From a virus: a DNA stretch of 30,146 bases. Of the stretch, positions 17,020 through 24,971 are shown piece by piece. Below the pieces are notes generated by a model. That model saw only the letters and a list, made by a program, of their open reading frames with translations, was not told the origin of the DNA and did not search any database. The stretch covers positions 1 to 30,146 of the IMG/VR virus record IMGVR_UViG_3300021381_000092, one strand, 5' to 3'. Numbering within the stretch: the first letter of the stretch is position 1; the number at the start of each line of letters is the position of its first letter. A program made the position numbers and the translations under genes.

Positions 17020-17870
17020 GCTTTCAATTCGTTTAGTGCGTTAATAATTTCTTTTTTGCTGGACGTCTTTTGAACGATGGCGATGGCCAAAGTACGGGCA
17101 GCGTCGAAGCCGTTTTTGTAAAGGGTTGGTTTTTCAAGTGGCGTGTCGCCAAACATTTCAGTGCGGTCCGATGTTTTCGGGGGTATGTAGTCAACCCGCG
17201 TTGGTGCGCCAGTATTTGTCGGCGCGGCTTCTGCTTTTGGCTCGCTTGTCTCTTTGAATGGATCTTCTTTCGCTTCCAGCTTTGCCAACTTCGCTTTCAA
17301 CTCTGCGTTCTCTTTCGCCAGGCGTTCATCTTCAATCCGCTTCGCTTCGGCCTCTTTTGCTAATCGCTCCTTCTCTTCCTTACCGCCAGCAATGATAGCT
17401 TTCCATTCGTCGTCGCTCGATTCGTCAATTGCTTGACCGTGGACAACCTTCGTGCCTATACGATACGCACCCGCGCTAAACTCAAAGCCCGCGCCAGTCA
17501 GTTCGCGCGTTCGTTCTTGCGCCTTCTTGCGGCGGATGGCGTCCATTTCACGCGTCACCTTGTCAATAGCTTCAATGCGCGCCTTTTCTACTGGCTCAAT
17601 CAGTGCCGCCCACTGTTTTGCTTTCGCGTCAATTGCTCGCCCACCATTTAGGTACGGATCTTTCAACTCCTTCCGTTTGTCGTCGATGGCTTTCTTGTAC
17701 TTCCGTAGCTCGCGCACGTCGGCTTTCGCCGCCTTCATTGCGTCGTCGTCAAAAATAGGAATAGTGATATCGGTAAAATCTTCCAGCCTTTTTTCAAGGC
17801 CGATGGTCACGTCTTCAAACTTTTCTAGTTGAAGTTGTAAAAATTCGTCGTGTTGGATTGCTTTGTTCAT
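17016..17870 (-). CDS. coiled-coil protein (DUF1351-like), RecT-associated
   Basis: A 284-residue protein that overlaps the recT start by four bases. The first ~115 residues are a charged helical region (VRELRKYKKAIDDKRKELKDPYL at about 52-74) resembling DUF1351 proteins, which often stand next to recT in phages. Residues ~160-205 form a second charged coiled coil rich in E, K and A. A proline- and threonine-rich linker follows, and the C-terminus ends in a helical segment (KKEIINALNELKA). A role as a recombination accessory is inferred from this neighbourhood. It has its own Bacteroidota-type promoter immediately upstream. Confidence 0.72.
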   Translation of the reverse strand: MNKAIQHDEFLQLQLEKFEDVTIGLEKRLEDFTDITIPIFDDDAMKAAKADVRELRKYKKAIDDKRKELKDPYLNGGRAIDAKAKQWAALIEPVEKARIEAIDKVTREMDAIRRKKAQERTRELTGAGFEFSAGAYRIGTKVVHGQAIDESSDDEWKAIIAGGKEEKERLAKEAEAKRIEDERLAKENAELKAKLAKLEAKEDPFKETSEPKAEAAPTNTGAPTRVDYIPPKTSDRTEMFGDTPLEKPTLYKNGFDAARTLAIAIVQKTSSKKEIINALNELKA

Positions 17871-17893
17871 AAAGGGTTTGTTTTGTTATACTG

Positions 17894-17924
17894 CAAATAT
17901 AGTACTTTTTTATTACTATCCAAG
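17894..17924 (-). promoter_or_regulatory. Bacteroidota-type promoter of the recT-endolysin group
   Basis: Read on the - strand, CTTG (17924-17921) and TATATTTG (17901-17894) are separated by 19 bp. The -7 box is a perfect match. The -33 element lies within the last codons of the primase gene, so the promoter is embedded at the end of one gene and drives the next. Transcription would start about 15 bases or fewer before the A-rich leader of the gene at 17870. Confidence 0.75.
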
Positions 17925-20612
17925 TGCGTCGTCCCATTTAATTATCACACCCCGCGAACGGTGGCCCTTCGCAAAGGTGGTGTGAGGCGTGGGTGCGCTT
18001 CCTGGTATTCTGCTCAACACTTTACCGTGGGACTTACTCCACGGTGTATCGCGTAGAATGTTTTTAATGCCGTCCGCCGTGTTGCTTATTATGAACGTGC
18101 CGCCTTCTATCTTAATACCCAACCTAAGCAGTCGCATTTCGCTACCGTGAACGTCTGCGCCACCGCCGCCCATACAGTTCGAAATAAGTTCACCCACACT
18201 TCGTTCAACGGTTCGCGGGTAGTCCTCACCAAGTTCAACGCGGACAATATTCTGCATAATTTTATCCAGACATTTTTGCTCGTCGTTAATTTCTTCGCTG
18301 CTTATCTCGTCGCTCCACTCGTGTTGAAGCAGCCATTTTTCAGCGTCCTTTTGTTCTATCACCTCATCGCTAACCAAGCTATAAGCAGCCGCCGCAAGCG
18401 GTGCGACTTGATCACGCGCCCGGCTTGACTGTAATATTTTGCGCCCAGCACGTTCAAACACCGCGATGTTTTCAATGATAACGGGCAACAGCTTCAGTGT
18501 CCTTGCCCTTAGACCTCGCACCCAGTCTTCTGTCATTTCATCTTTCACAATACCTTGCAGCTCGACGAAGCGTTTTGCTTGTGCAGTAGAATTGTCCTCG
18601 TTCAATGTTAGCAAAGTGATACGCGAAAGATCCGCCGCCCTCATTGCCTGGTAAACAATCGAAAGGAAGCAGAAGCAACTACGAATGTTGAAGCTGCGCG
18701 ACTGGTGCGCCGTCGTTCCCTTGTAGACCTTGGACCCGCTTTCGCTGGAAGCAATACGCATGAGCGTCATAATCTGTTCGATACGCTCGTTGTCTTTCTT
18801 GGTGTCGCTGTCAATCTCGTCGAACACAACGGGCAGCGCGTCACTTGCTAGCGTTTGTCTTAGTCCCGCCTCTGTCGTTTCACCGATAGCGTTGACCGTT
18901 GCGTCACCTAGTACGCGGTCAATTATCTCGCGCTTGATCCATGTCTTTCCAGCACCACGCGGACCCGTCACCCATACGTGAGGGCGCCAATCCAGCACGC
19001 CACCAATAGGCGCAAGCACTAGCCAGCCCGCCAATAAGTAAGCGTTCACGGGACGTTGCCAGCTCACCAATTTAAGGGCGTCAATTAGCCGTGAGCTTTC
19101 GCGTTTAAGCAATGGACTACCAACAGCGAAACCGGTTTCATGGTCTAGTTGATAAATGTATTTCGAAGCTAGCTGGTCGGTCGGTATTGTCCGCCCGTCA
19201 ACAATCAAATGGCTTCCAGCGTGTATCACAATACGGCTTTCGTCCATCCATGCGCCTCGCCCTCGTATGCGGTCAACGTTATACAATCCACTGCGAATTG
19301 ATATGTCGGTAAACGCGTCGGCTGCTTGGTCCCAATCAACACCGCCTTTTGCTCCGGGGTGTCGACTTTCCCAATGGTTCAACGGCGCTATCTGCATGAG
19401 GTTCAATTTTGTCAGCTTTGACGGCGTGAACGTGTGTACCTTCTTGGCACGGTCGTCGTACACGAAATGCTCGACGCTGCCGTTGCTGTTCATTGCATAT
19501 CCTAAGTGTCTGTAATACGCTCCCTTGTGCGGCTCCGGTTCCGGTGCTACGGGTGCTGGTGGCGTAGGTTCGGGCTTTGTTTTCTTTTCCGGTGGCTTTG
19601 GGTACGTCGTAATGCGGTCGCCTTTTATCTTCAGCGCGCCCTCCTTACCATGCAAGTTGAAATGAATTGCACGGTCAGCGTCGTTAATCCATTCTTTTGG
19701 CGTGGTCCAGTGCTGAAACTCGTATTTGTTCGCTTTAATGAACGCTTTTGTTTGTTCTTCGTTCCATCCTGTATCGGCAAAATCCCAATGTTCGGGCGCG
19801 TCTTTTGGTGCGCCAATGTACTTGCTTTGTCCTCCCGTCACCAGGTGAATGTAATGCGCTGCCGCGTGGCCTTGCCAGTCGTGGTCCGGCCAGTATATTT
19901 TTTTACGGTCAATAAGCGGGTCAAAGTCGCAGTTGATCACGCCGTTTGCACCTCCTACCCACGTCGTAACAATGAATGACGGAAGAACTTGTTGCAGTGC
20001 TTCCGCTGTCTTCTCACCTTCAACAATGATAATGCTAGCTTTTTTGTCTGCTTCAATACGTTTAAGGTTGTAAAGCGGTCGCGGGCGTGGGTGTCCTTTG
20101 AACTTCCATTTTTCAACGCCGTCCTGGATGCACAACGTGTACGGCACAACTTCTTTGCCATCCTTCGTGTCGTAGCGCAACACGTAGAACGTATCATTGT
20201 ACCGCCATACTCCAGACGGTTCGCCGTGCTTGTAGTGCTTGAAGTCGGGCTTCGGACTGTCTTCGGATAGGTGCTTTCGGTAGTCCCATTTCGGGGCTTT
20301 TGGCGCTTGCGCTTCGATGGTGACGGCGTTGTTTGTCAGGGCGCTATCCGAGGCTATAATTTTCGCCGCTTCCTTCACGTCGACGTTGTTGTACTTCATC
20401 ACAAAGTCCAACGCGCTGGATCCTTCACCACACGCCAAGCACTTCCATAGCTGCTTGTCTGGTCGCACGCCTAAACTGGCTTTTTTGTCGTCGTGAAACG
20501 GACACACGCCTTTGTATTCTTGGCCTTTTTTCGTCAGCGGTATAGCGCCGCCAATCAGTTTAACCAGGTCGGTCGTTTCGTTGATCTTCTTGAAATCAAT
20601 TTGCTCGTTCAT
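17916..20612 (-). CDS. primase-helicase (CHC2, TOPRIM and AAA/SF3-like)
   Basis: An 898-residue replication protein with three parts. A CHC2 zinc finger uses Cys37, His40, Cys58 and Cys61 (VCPFH...WKCLACGEG). A TOPRIM-like region has Glu198 (IIVEGEKTAE) and the acidic pair in WPDHDW (about 241-246). After a proline-rich linker (about 338-365) comes an ATPase with Walker A GPRGAGKT (550-557) and Walker B VVFDEID (595-601), followed by an arginine-containing segment (DLSRITLL). It would unwind DNA and lay primers for the host polymerase, since no phage DNA polymerase is present. Only 23 bases separate it from the methyltransferase gene. Confidence 0.9.
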   Translation of the reverse strand: MNEQIDFKKINETTDLVKLIGGAIPLTKKGQEYKGVCPFHDDKKASLGVRPDKQLWKCLACGEGSSALDFVMKYNNVDVKEAAKIIASDSALTNNAVTIEAQAPKAPKWDYRKHLSEDSPKPDFKHYKHGEPSGVWRYNDTFYVLRYDTKDGKEVVPYTLCIQDGVEKWKFKGHPRPRPLYNLKRIEADKKASIIIVEGEKTAEALQQVLPSFIVTTWVGGANGVINCDFDPLIDRKKIYWPDHDWQGHAAAHYIHLVTGGQSKYIGAPKDAPEHWDFADTGWNEEQTKAFIKANKYEFQHWTTPKEWINDADRAIHFNLHGKEGALKIKGDRITTYPKPPEKKTKPEPTPPAPVAPEPEPHKGAYYRHLGYAMNSNGSVEHFVYDDRAKKVHTFTPSKLTKLNLMQIAPLNHWESRHPGAKGGVDWDQAADAFTDISIRSGLYNVDRIRGRGAWMDESRIVIHAGSHLIVDGRTIPTDQLASKYIYQLDHETGFAVGSPLLKRESSRLIDALKLVSWQRPVNAYLLAGWLVLAPIGGVLDWRPHVWVTGPRGAGKTWIKREIIDRVLGDATVNAIGETTEAGLRQTLASDALPVVFDEIDSDTKKDNERIEQIMTLMRIASSESGSKVYKGTTAHQSRSFNIRSCFCFLSIVYQAMRAADLSRITLLTLNEDNSTAQAKRFVELQGIVKDEMTEDWVRGLRARTLKLLPVIIENIAVFERAGRKILQSSRARDQVAPLAAAAYSLVSDEVIEQKDAEKWLLQHEWSDEISSEEINDEQKCLDKIMQNIVRVELGEDYPRTVERSVGELISNCMGGGGADVHGSEMRLLRLGIKIEGGTFIISNTADGIKNILRDTPWSKSHGKVLSRIPGSAPTPHTTFAKGHRSRGVIIKWDDALG

Positions 20613-20635
20613 TATAAGGGGGTCGGTTGGTTGGG

Positions 20636-21346
20636 TTAAAACATCTGTATTTGTCGGGTGTGCTTTTCAATTCGTTTCGTTGTTGCTTTGAAATAGTCAG
20701 GGTCTAACTCGAACGCTGTTAAATCGAAGTTCAAGTTCCAACAGGCTATTGCGTGGCTTCCGCTTCCTAAATGCGTGTCCAGTATTTTATCCCCTTCTTT
20801 GGCGTAGTTCATCAATAACCATTCGTATAGTTTGACAGGTTTTTGGGTGGGGTGAATGCGCTTTTCGTTTTTCTTCTTATTACCCTCTTGAATTCTGCCG
20901 TCTGAGCTAGAACCTTGCATCATACCCGACCACATAAAATCGAATTTACGAACAGCTTTTTTGTGACTAGTGAAAGCTAGTTCGCAATCTGCGAAATCAT
21001 TCGTTCCGTTCACCTTGTCCCAAACAACCCACGAAGGAGAATCTATTTTAATTTTCGACATAAAATGATTTGCACCCCAAATTATTTGGTTCTCACTTAC
21101 CCGAAATAATTCTTGGAAGAAATCCTCGCTAGGGGGTGTTTTATCGCCTCCAAAAAAACCCTTGTAATCACAAGCCTTGACCAAGTTGCCTCTTGATTTA
21201 TTGTTACTTCCGTCCTCACCAATCCCATAAGGCGGGTCAACGATAGCCAAATCAAAGGCGTTGTCTTCCATTTCACGCATAGCGTCCAAGCAGTCACGTT
21301 GGTATATCGAAATATTTGAGCGTCCGCTCCAATGTTGTTCGTTCAT
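20636..21346 (-). CDS. DNA methyltransferase (N6-adenine/N4-cytosine, beta class)
   Basis: A 236-residue S-adenosylmethionine-dependent DNA methylase of the N6_N4_Mtase family. The catalytic motif DPPYG is at residues 37-41. HPTQKP (165-170) and the cofactor-binding segment DTHLGSGSHAIAC (190-202) come later, so catalysis precedes cofactor binding as in the beta class. The usual FxGxG motif is changed to THLGSGS. No restriction endonuclease is adjacent, so it is an orphan enzyme, probably protecting phage DNA from host restriction. It overlaps the glycosyltransferase gene by four bases. Confidence 0.92.
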   Translation of the reverse strand: MNEQHWSGRSNISIYQRDCLDAMREMEDNAFDLAIVDPPYGIGEDGSNNKSRGNLVKACDYKGFFGGDKTPPSEDFFQELFRVSENQIIWGANHFMSKIKIDSPSWVVWDKVNGTNDFADCELAFTSHKKAVRKFDFMWSGMMQGSSSDGRIQEGNKKKNEKRIHPTQKPVKLYEWLLMNYAKEGDKILDTHLGSGSHAIACWNLNFDLTAFELDPDYFKATTKRIEKHTRQIQMF

Positions 21347-22047
21347 AACTCCATCACATATTTAAGCTCTGGACAGCGGTTAACTTGCAAAGGTCTTTCA
21401 GCCTTCGTCAGCTTATTGTAGGGGTTGATATTCACATCGCTTTTGATGTCGAAGACTTGCGGCCTCCACGTGTTCACAACCGTAGGCATTGTCTGCGTCG
21501 CTGCGTACACGTTCTGTTGCATCATGTTGTCCAGCCCGCTTCGCTGGTTCGCGTCCCATAGCACGTGCGTCTTCTCAACAAGCGCGCGGCTAATCATGCG
21601 CCCCGCGCCAAACGTGTTGGAACTTAGCAACTCTTTCATTCGCTTCGTTACGCTGTCAACAAAATACAACTGCCGGAACCCGAAAAACGGGCAACCGCAA
21701 AAAGCGTATGCCATAAGCGACAAAACACCGCCGTCAGTTATAAGGTCGTCGGATCCCATTTGCATCATGTAGTCCCAGTCCAACCCGTCGGCGTCGGCCA
21801 TTGCCCTGTTCATTCGCTCACCAAGTGGCATGTCGTTTGAAATAACCGTGTGCAGTATGTTCGGGTCAACGCTTGCCACCTGGTCGACGAGTAGTGTGTT
21901 TTGCTCGTCCGTCTCGTCAACGATGAAAAGCACTTGACTATCAACGCCAAGGCTATCCATGAGGGCGCGCATACGTTGAAGCCCCGCCGTCATTATCTCA
22001 AAAATCTGCGGCCTTTTCCAGACCGCGCATGTTATCAATACTTTCAT
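21343..22047 (-). CDS. glycosyltransferase-like protein (GT-A fold)
   Basis: A 234-residue protein with features of family 2-like glycosyltransferases. The N-terminal MKVLITCAVWKRPQIFEIM begins a nucleotide-binding strand-helix. PLGERMNRAM (about 74-83) matches the 'g..N.a...a' helix, and DWDYMMQMGSDDLI (about 90-103) contains the acidic GSDD motif that binds metal and the sugar nucleotide. A glycine-rich stretch (FGAGRMISR) may hold the acceptor side. It has no membrane segment. It is coupled to the DNA methyltransferase by ATGA and to the upstream small gene. It could modify DNA, virion or host surface; the sequence does not say which. Confidence 0.78.
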   Translation of the reverse strand: MKVLITCAVWKRPQIFEIMTAGLQRMRALMDSLGVDSQVLFIVDETDEQNTLLVDQVASVDPNILHTVISNDMPLGERMNRAMADADGLDWDYMMQMGSDDLITDGGVLSLMAYAFCGCPFFGFRQLYFVDSVTKRMKELLSSNTFGAGRMISRALVEKTHVLWDANQRSGLDNMMQQNVYAATQTMPTVVNTWRPQVFDIKSDVNINPYNKLTKAERPLQVNRCPELKYVMEL

Positions 22048-22367
22048 TCTTCCTTAATTACCTTCGTTAAACTTTCAGCGTACAAAATAAAGTCCGCCAT
22101 TTCAAGGCCGCCAATACGCTCAATGAACGTGTCGAGGGCTTCCATGTACCGCATTGAAGTGGTGTTGTTATCGTCGTTGCAGAAGATGCCGACGGTATCA
22201 TTGTTGTACTTCTTTTCCAGCGCTTCGATCAATTTGTTCGTGTGAAATTTCACGCCTTTTTCATAGGCGTCCGTACCGCGTAGCTGCTCCACATCGTCGC
22301 CCGACCAATGGCCTAGCAACATAAGCCGCACAATGGCTTGTCTGTCTTGTTCGTTTAGTTTTCTCAC
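22044..22367 (-). CDS. small hypothetical protein (GTG start)
   Basis: A 107-residue protein of unknown function with a helical N-terminus (RKLNEQDRQAIVRLMLLGHW) and an acidic centre (CNDDNNTTS). The start is GTG at 22367, overlapping the stop of the VRR-NUC gene as GTGA; this coupling supports it over downstream ATG codons. Its stop overlaps the glycosyltransferase start by four bases. The LxxxGHWSGDDVEQLRGT segment could be a small helical DNA- or protein-binding element, but this is only a guess. Confidence 0.72.
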   Translation of the reverse strand: MRKLNEQDRQAIVRLMLLGHWSGDDVEQLRGTDAYEKGVKFHTNKLIEALEKKYNNDTVGIFCNDDNNTTSMRYMEALDTFIERIGGLEMADFILYAESLTKVIKEE

Positions 22368-22750
22368 TTTGCTTTGTTTATAATTTCCAAGGCTTCCGCC
22401 TCACTCGTAGCGAAACCGCCAAAACCTCCAGCGGCGTTGACCCTATCAATAAAATTTCTTTGCTTCTCACTGCGCACGCCTTTCGGTTTCTTGACCTCGA
22501 CGGCTGTGAATATAGCCACTTTCTTGCCAACCATGTCCGGCGTCACTTCCTTTTCAGTATAGCCAATCAAGTCGCTTGATCCTGGACACAACCCGAAGCG
22601 TATTATCTGCGGGTTTTCAATCACCCTTCGCCCGTCTTTCGTCGCGTAGTTCTTACCGTTCCACGCCGTGCCGACGTTGTTCCGGAAAATACGGCAGTTC
22701 GCACGGCTCAAAGCCAGCATGATCAAACGTTGTATATTGGTTTCCTTCAT
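22364..22750 (-). CDS. VRR-NUC domain nuclease
   Basis: A 128-residue protein consisting essentially of one VRR-NUC domain, a PD-(D/E)XK-type nuclease fold found in phages beside SF2 helicases and possibly acting on branched DNA. Conserved residues visible are the PGSSDLIG loop (Asp60), the AVEVKKPKG strand (Glu85 and Lys87) and the following helix (SEKQRNFIDRV), numbered from the chosen ATG at 22750. The frame is open 26 codons further upstream, but that part overlaps the previous gene and does not look like the family, so the ATG one base after the previous stop is preferred. Confidence 0.87.
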   Translation of the reverse strand: MKETNIQRLIMLALSRANCRIFRNNVGTAWNGKNYATKDGRRVIENPQIIRFGLCPGSSDLIGYTEKEVTPDMVGKKVAIFTAVEVKKPKGVRSEKQRNFIDRVNAAGGFGGFATSEAEALEIINKAK

Positions 22751-22751
22751 G

Positions 22752-23387
22752 TTAATACCTCCGCCCCAAAAAATCAAACTCACTCCAGACGTTGTACGTG
22801 CTTCCTTCTGAAAAGTTGCGCAATCCAATGTGCAGCCCTAAGAAGCCCGACGTGCCAATAAGCACATCCAAATACCCTTCAATGTTGTCCTGTACGTTGG
22901 ATAGTCCCACGTTGCCAATATGAAGGTAGAACATACCCTCCGGTAGTAGTATGTCAACGCTCCAGTCAAAGCCAGGTGAAGTGTCTGCAACAACGTCAAC
23001 CATAGGGCTGTTAATACAAGACGCGCTTGTTGACCATAATGTTGGACCTTGGCAGCCGTCCGTGATAAACGCGTGCGCCCATACCATACCGTCTGGCTCA
23101 AAGTCGTAGTTGAGCTTGCTATCCACAATAATCGAAACGGGGTTCACGCCGTCGCTGTAGAACTCATACACGAACCCTCCGCCATTGTACCACGTTGGGC
23201 AAGTAGGTTGGAACTCGTCGGTCGCATTTAGTGGCGCCGTCCAGCAGTGCTGGAAAAAATCGTAAGGGAAAAGCGCCGTATCTGTCACGCACTGGCCGCA
23301 CGACTTGAAGGCTGCGGATAGCAATATTGCTATAAATATAGCCACGGCAATCATGTTGCGGCTTTGGTCGGGGTGTGATGTCTTCAT
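22752..23387 (-). CDS. signal-peptide protein of unknown function
   Basis: A 211-residue protein with a clear N-terminal export signal: a short basic region, then a hydrophobic core (MIAVAIFIAILLSAAF, about residues 12-27) followed by KSCGQ. The cysteine at 30 might be lipidated, although the preceding residues do not form a classical lipobox, so cleavage by signal peptidase I or simple anchoring is also possible. The mature part is rich in aromatics, glycine, aspartate and several cysteines (C33, C48, C63 and others), resembling secreted beta-sandwich proteins. It sits between nucleic-acid genes with overlapping ends. An envelope role such as exclusion of other phages is only an inference. 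Confidence 0.8.
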   Translation of the reverse strand: MKTSHPDQSRNMIAVAIFIAILLSAAFKSCGQCVTDTALFPYDFFQHCWTAPLNATDEFQPTCPTWYNGGGFVYEFYSDGVNPVSIIVDSKLNYDFEPDGMVWAHAFITDGCQGPTLWSTSASCINSPMVDVVADTSPGFDWSVDILLPEGMFYLHIGNVGLSNVQDNIEGYLDVLIGTSGFLGLHIGLRNFSEGSTYNVWSEFDFLGRRY

Positions 23388-23473
23388 ATTGGATCGTCTT
23401 GAATGGTTATGTCTAAAATTGTGTGCAGTAAGTTCACGTACTGGCGCACTCGGTCGCGTTCTGGTGTTTTCAT
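23384..23473 (-). CDS. 29-residue micro-gene
   Basis: A very short frame encoding MKTPERDRVRQYVNLLHTI followed by LDITIQDDPI. Its ATG overlaps the stop of the 42-residue gene upstream, and its stop overlaps the ATG of the signal-peptide gene, both as ATGA. The chain of exact four-base overlaps is the main argument that it is translated. It has an amphipathic helix-like first half and no recognised family. It could also be a coupling device that passes ribosomes to the next gene. Confidence 0.5.
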   Translation of the reverse strand: MKTPERDRVRQYVNLLHTILDITIQDDPI

Positions 23474-23598
23474 TTTTCCCAATGGTTCAAATATGGTTTA
23501 TAAACTTTGTCAAATACACGCCGCGCCTCCGCAATGCTTATGCCTTTCTTTTTTGCATAGGTTGCCAAATGCGCCGACGTTATGCGTGGGGTGGTCAT
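23470..23598 (-). CDS. 42-residue basic micro-gene
   Basis: A short frame encoding a basic, helical protein (MTTPRITSAHLATYAKKKGI, then a helix with SIAEARRVFDKVY). Its ATG overlaps the helicase stop by four bases and its stop overlaps the next ATG by four bases. The pattern 'a.ya.k.gis..ea.rvf' is reminiscent of small helical DNA-binding or anti-host proteins of phages, but no family is recognised. It was found by reading the gap between larger genes. Confidence 0.58.
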   Translation of the reverse strand: MTTPRITSAHLATYAKKKGISIAEARRVFDKVYKPYLNHWEK

Positions 23599-24971
23599 TT
23601 CGTTATGCGTTTGAATTTCATCATTTGATAGACCCAGCCAGATTTGTAGCCGCGTTCCTTCGCTATCCTTTGTAAGTCTTCTTTTGTCCTAGCCGCGCCG
23701 ACCTCCATGCGCTTTGCGCGCTTCACTTCCGCCGTTATTTCGACCAGCTCGCCGCCAACCTCTTCGGGGCGTGGTCTAGCCTTCACCTTTAACACCTCGC
23801 CGCAGTCTGGACATACCGGAGCCGGAACGAACACGCTGAAACAGTTCGGACACTGCTGAATTTGCACGTCGTCGTCCTCGTCTTTCTTCCGTCGCTTGCC
23901 CTTCGGCCTACCTTGCAACGTCCATGCTCTGTCCTGTGTCGGCATACCGTGGCGCTTGCAGTTGCCTACGTGGTCCAAAATTATTGCAAACTCTTTGTCG
24001 TCAGTCACACGCAAGGCGCGGCCTACTTGCTGCAAAAATAGTCCTTCGCTCATGGTCGGGCGTAGTAATATCGCACAAGCAATCTTCGGTATATCAGTAC
24101 CCTCGCTTATTATGTCGCAGCTGCACGCTACTTGAACGCTTCCGTTTTCAAGGCCGCCCAATATACGCTTCCTTTCTTCGTCGCTCATTGCGCCACTCAC
24201 ATGCTCTGAACGGTAGCCGCTTGCTCTGAACTGCTCCGCCACGTGTTCGGCATGTGCTACGCTCACGCAGAACGCCACCGCTGGCACGCCGTCGCAAAGT
24301 TTGCGATAGTGTGCAACCGCGTCGCCTGTAATTGTCGGCTTGTCAACGGCCTCCAGGCTTTGCGTCTTGTTGAAGTCGCCCATTTGTAAGCCCATAGCTT
24401 TGAAGTCGATGTTGTTCGGCGGGGCGTACACCTTCGGGCGCGCCAAATATCCTAACTCAATCAACTCGTTCACCGTGGGACCAATCACAAGGTCGTCAAA
24501 GCACTCTATCAGCCCGCGCCCGTCCGTTCGTACTGGTGTTGCTGTCACGCCTAGCGTCTTGGCATCCGGGAAGTGGTCCAATATTTTCTTCCACTGTCCA
24601 GCTGTTGCGTGGTGCGCCTCGTCAATGATAATCAGATCCGGCACGGGTACTTTGTCCAGCCTTCGCACTAGCGTTTGAACGCTTGCAATTTGCACTTGCT
24701 CGTAATACTTCGGCGTGAAGCGCGGGTTGATAAGCCCGTGCGGCACTCCGTAGTCGGTAAGTTTCTCGGACGTTTGGCGCAGTAGCTCAATACGATGAAC
24801 TAAGATAAGCACACTAAAACCGCGCTCACTTGCAGTGCTGGTGATATGGCTGAAAATAATTGTTTTACCTCCGCCCGTGGGTATCACTAGCAAAGGGCTT
24901 CTATTGCCTTGCTTGTAGGAATAGCGCACGAGGTCAACGCTGCGCTGCTGGTATTGTCTAAGGGCGTACAT
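23595..24971 (-). CDS. SF2 DEAH-box helicase with C-terminal zinc finger
   Basis: A 458-residue helicase of the type III restriction/DEAD-like superfamily 2. Motifs visible: Walker A PTGGGKT (31-37), Ia LVHRIELLRQ, II DEAH (117-120), III TAT (143-145), and in the second RecA-like domain the SGAMSDEERKRIL, SEGTDIP and QVGRALR segments (motifs IV-VI). A four-cysteine zinc finger (CPNC...CPDC, about 374-396) follows, then a basic tail ending in a segment with RIAKERGYKSGWVYQMMKFK. It probably unwinds or remodels DNA in phage replication or recombination, with the VRR-NUC enzyme three genes downstream. It overlaps its upstream neighbour by one base. Confidence 0.9.
   Translation of the reverse strand: MYALRQYQQRSVDLVRYSYKQGNRSPLLVIPTGGGKTIIFSHITSTASERGFSVLILVHRIELLRQTSEKLTDYGVPHGLINPRFTPKYYEQVQIASVQTLVRRLDKVPVPDLIIIDEAHHATAGQWKKILDHFPDAKTLGVTATPVRTDGRGLIECFDDLVIGPTVNELIELGYLARPKVYAPPNNIDFKAMGLQMGDFNKTQSLEAVDKPTITGDAVAHYRKLCDGVPAVAFCVSVAHAEHVAEQFRASGYRSEHVSGAMSDEERKRILGGLENGSVQVACSCDIISEGTDIPKIACAILLRPTMSEGLFLQQVGRALRVTDDKEFAIILDHVGNCKRHGMPTQDRAWTLQGRPKGKRRKKDEDDDVQIQQCPNCFSVFVPAPVCPDCGEVLKVKARPRPEEVGGELVEITAEVKRAKRMEVGAARTKEDLQRIAKERGYKSGWVYQMMKFKRITK

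Noticed and set aside
22751-22828. Longer N-terminus for the VRR-NUC protein
   Set aside because: These 26 codons overlap the preceding gene in another frame and do not resemble the family. The ATG at 22750 directly follows the previous stop.
20636-24971. Methyltransferase plus SF2 helicase as a restriction-modification or BREX-like system
   Set aside because: The helicase has the architecture of phage replication helicases, no endonuclease domain or specificity subunit is present, and the VRR-NUC enzyme is a usual phage helicase companion.
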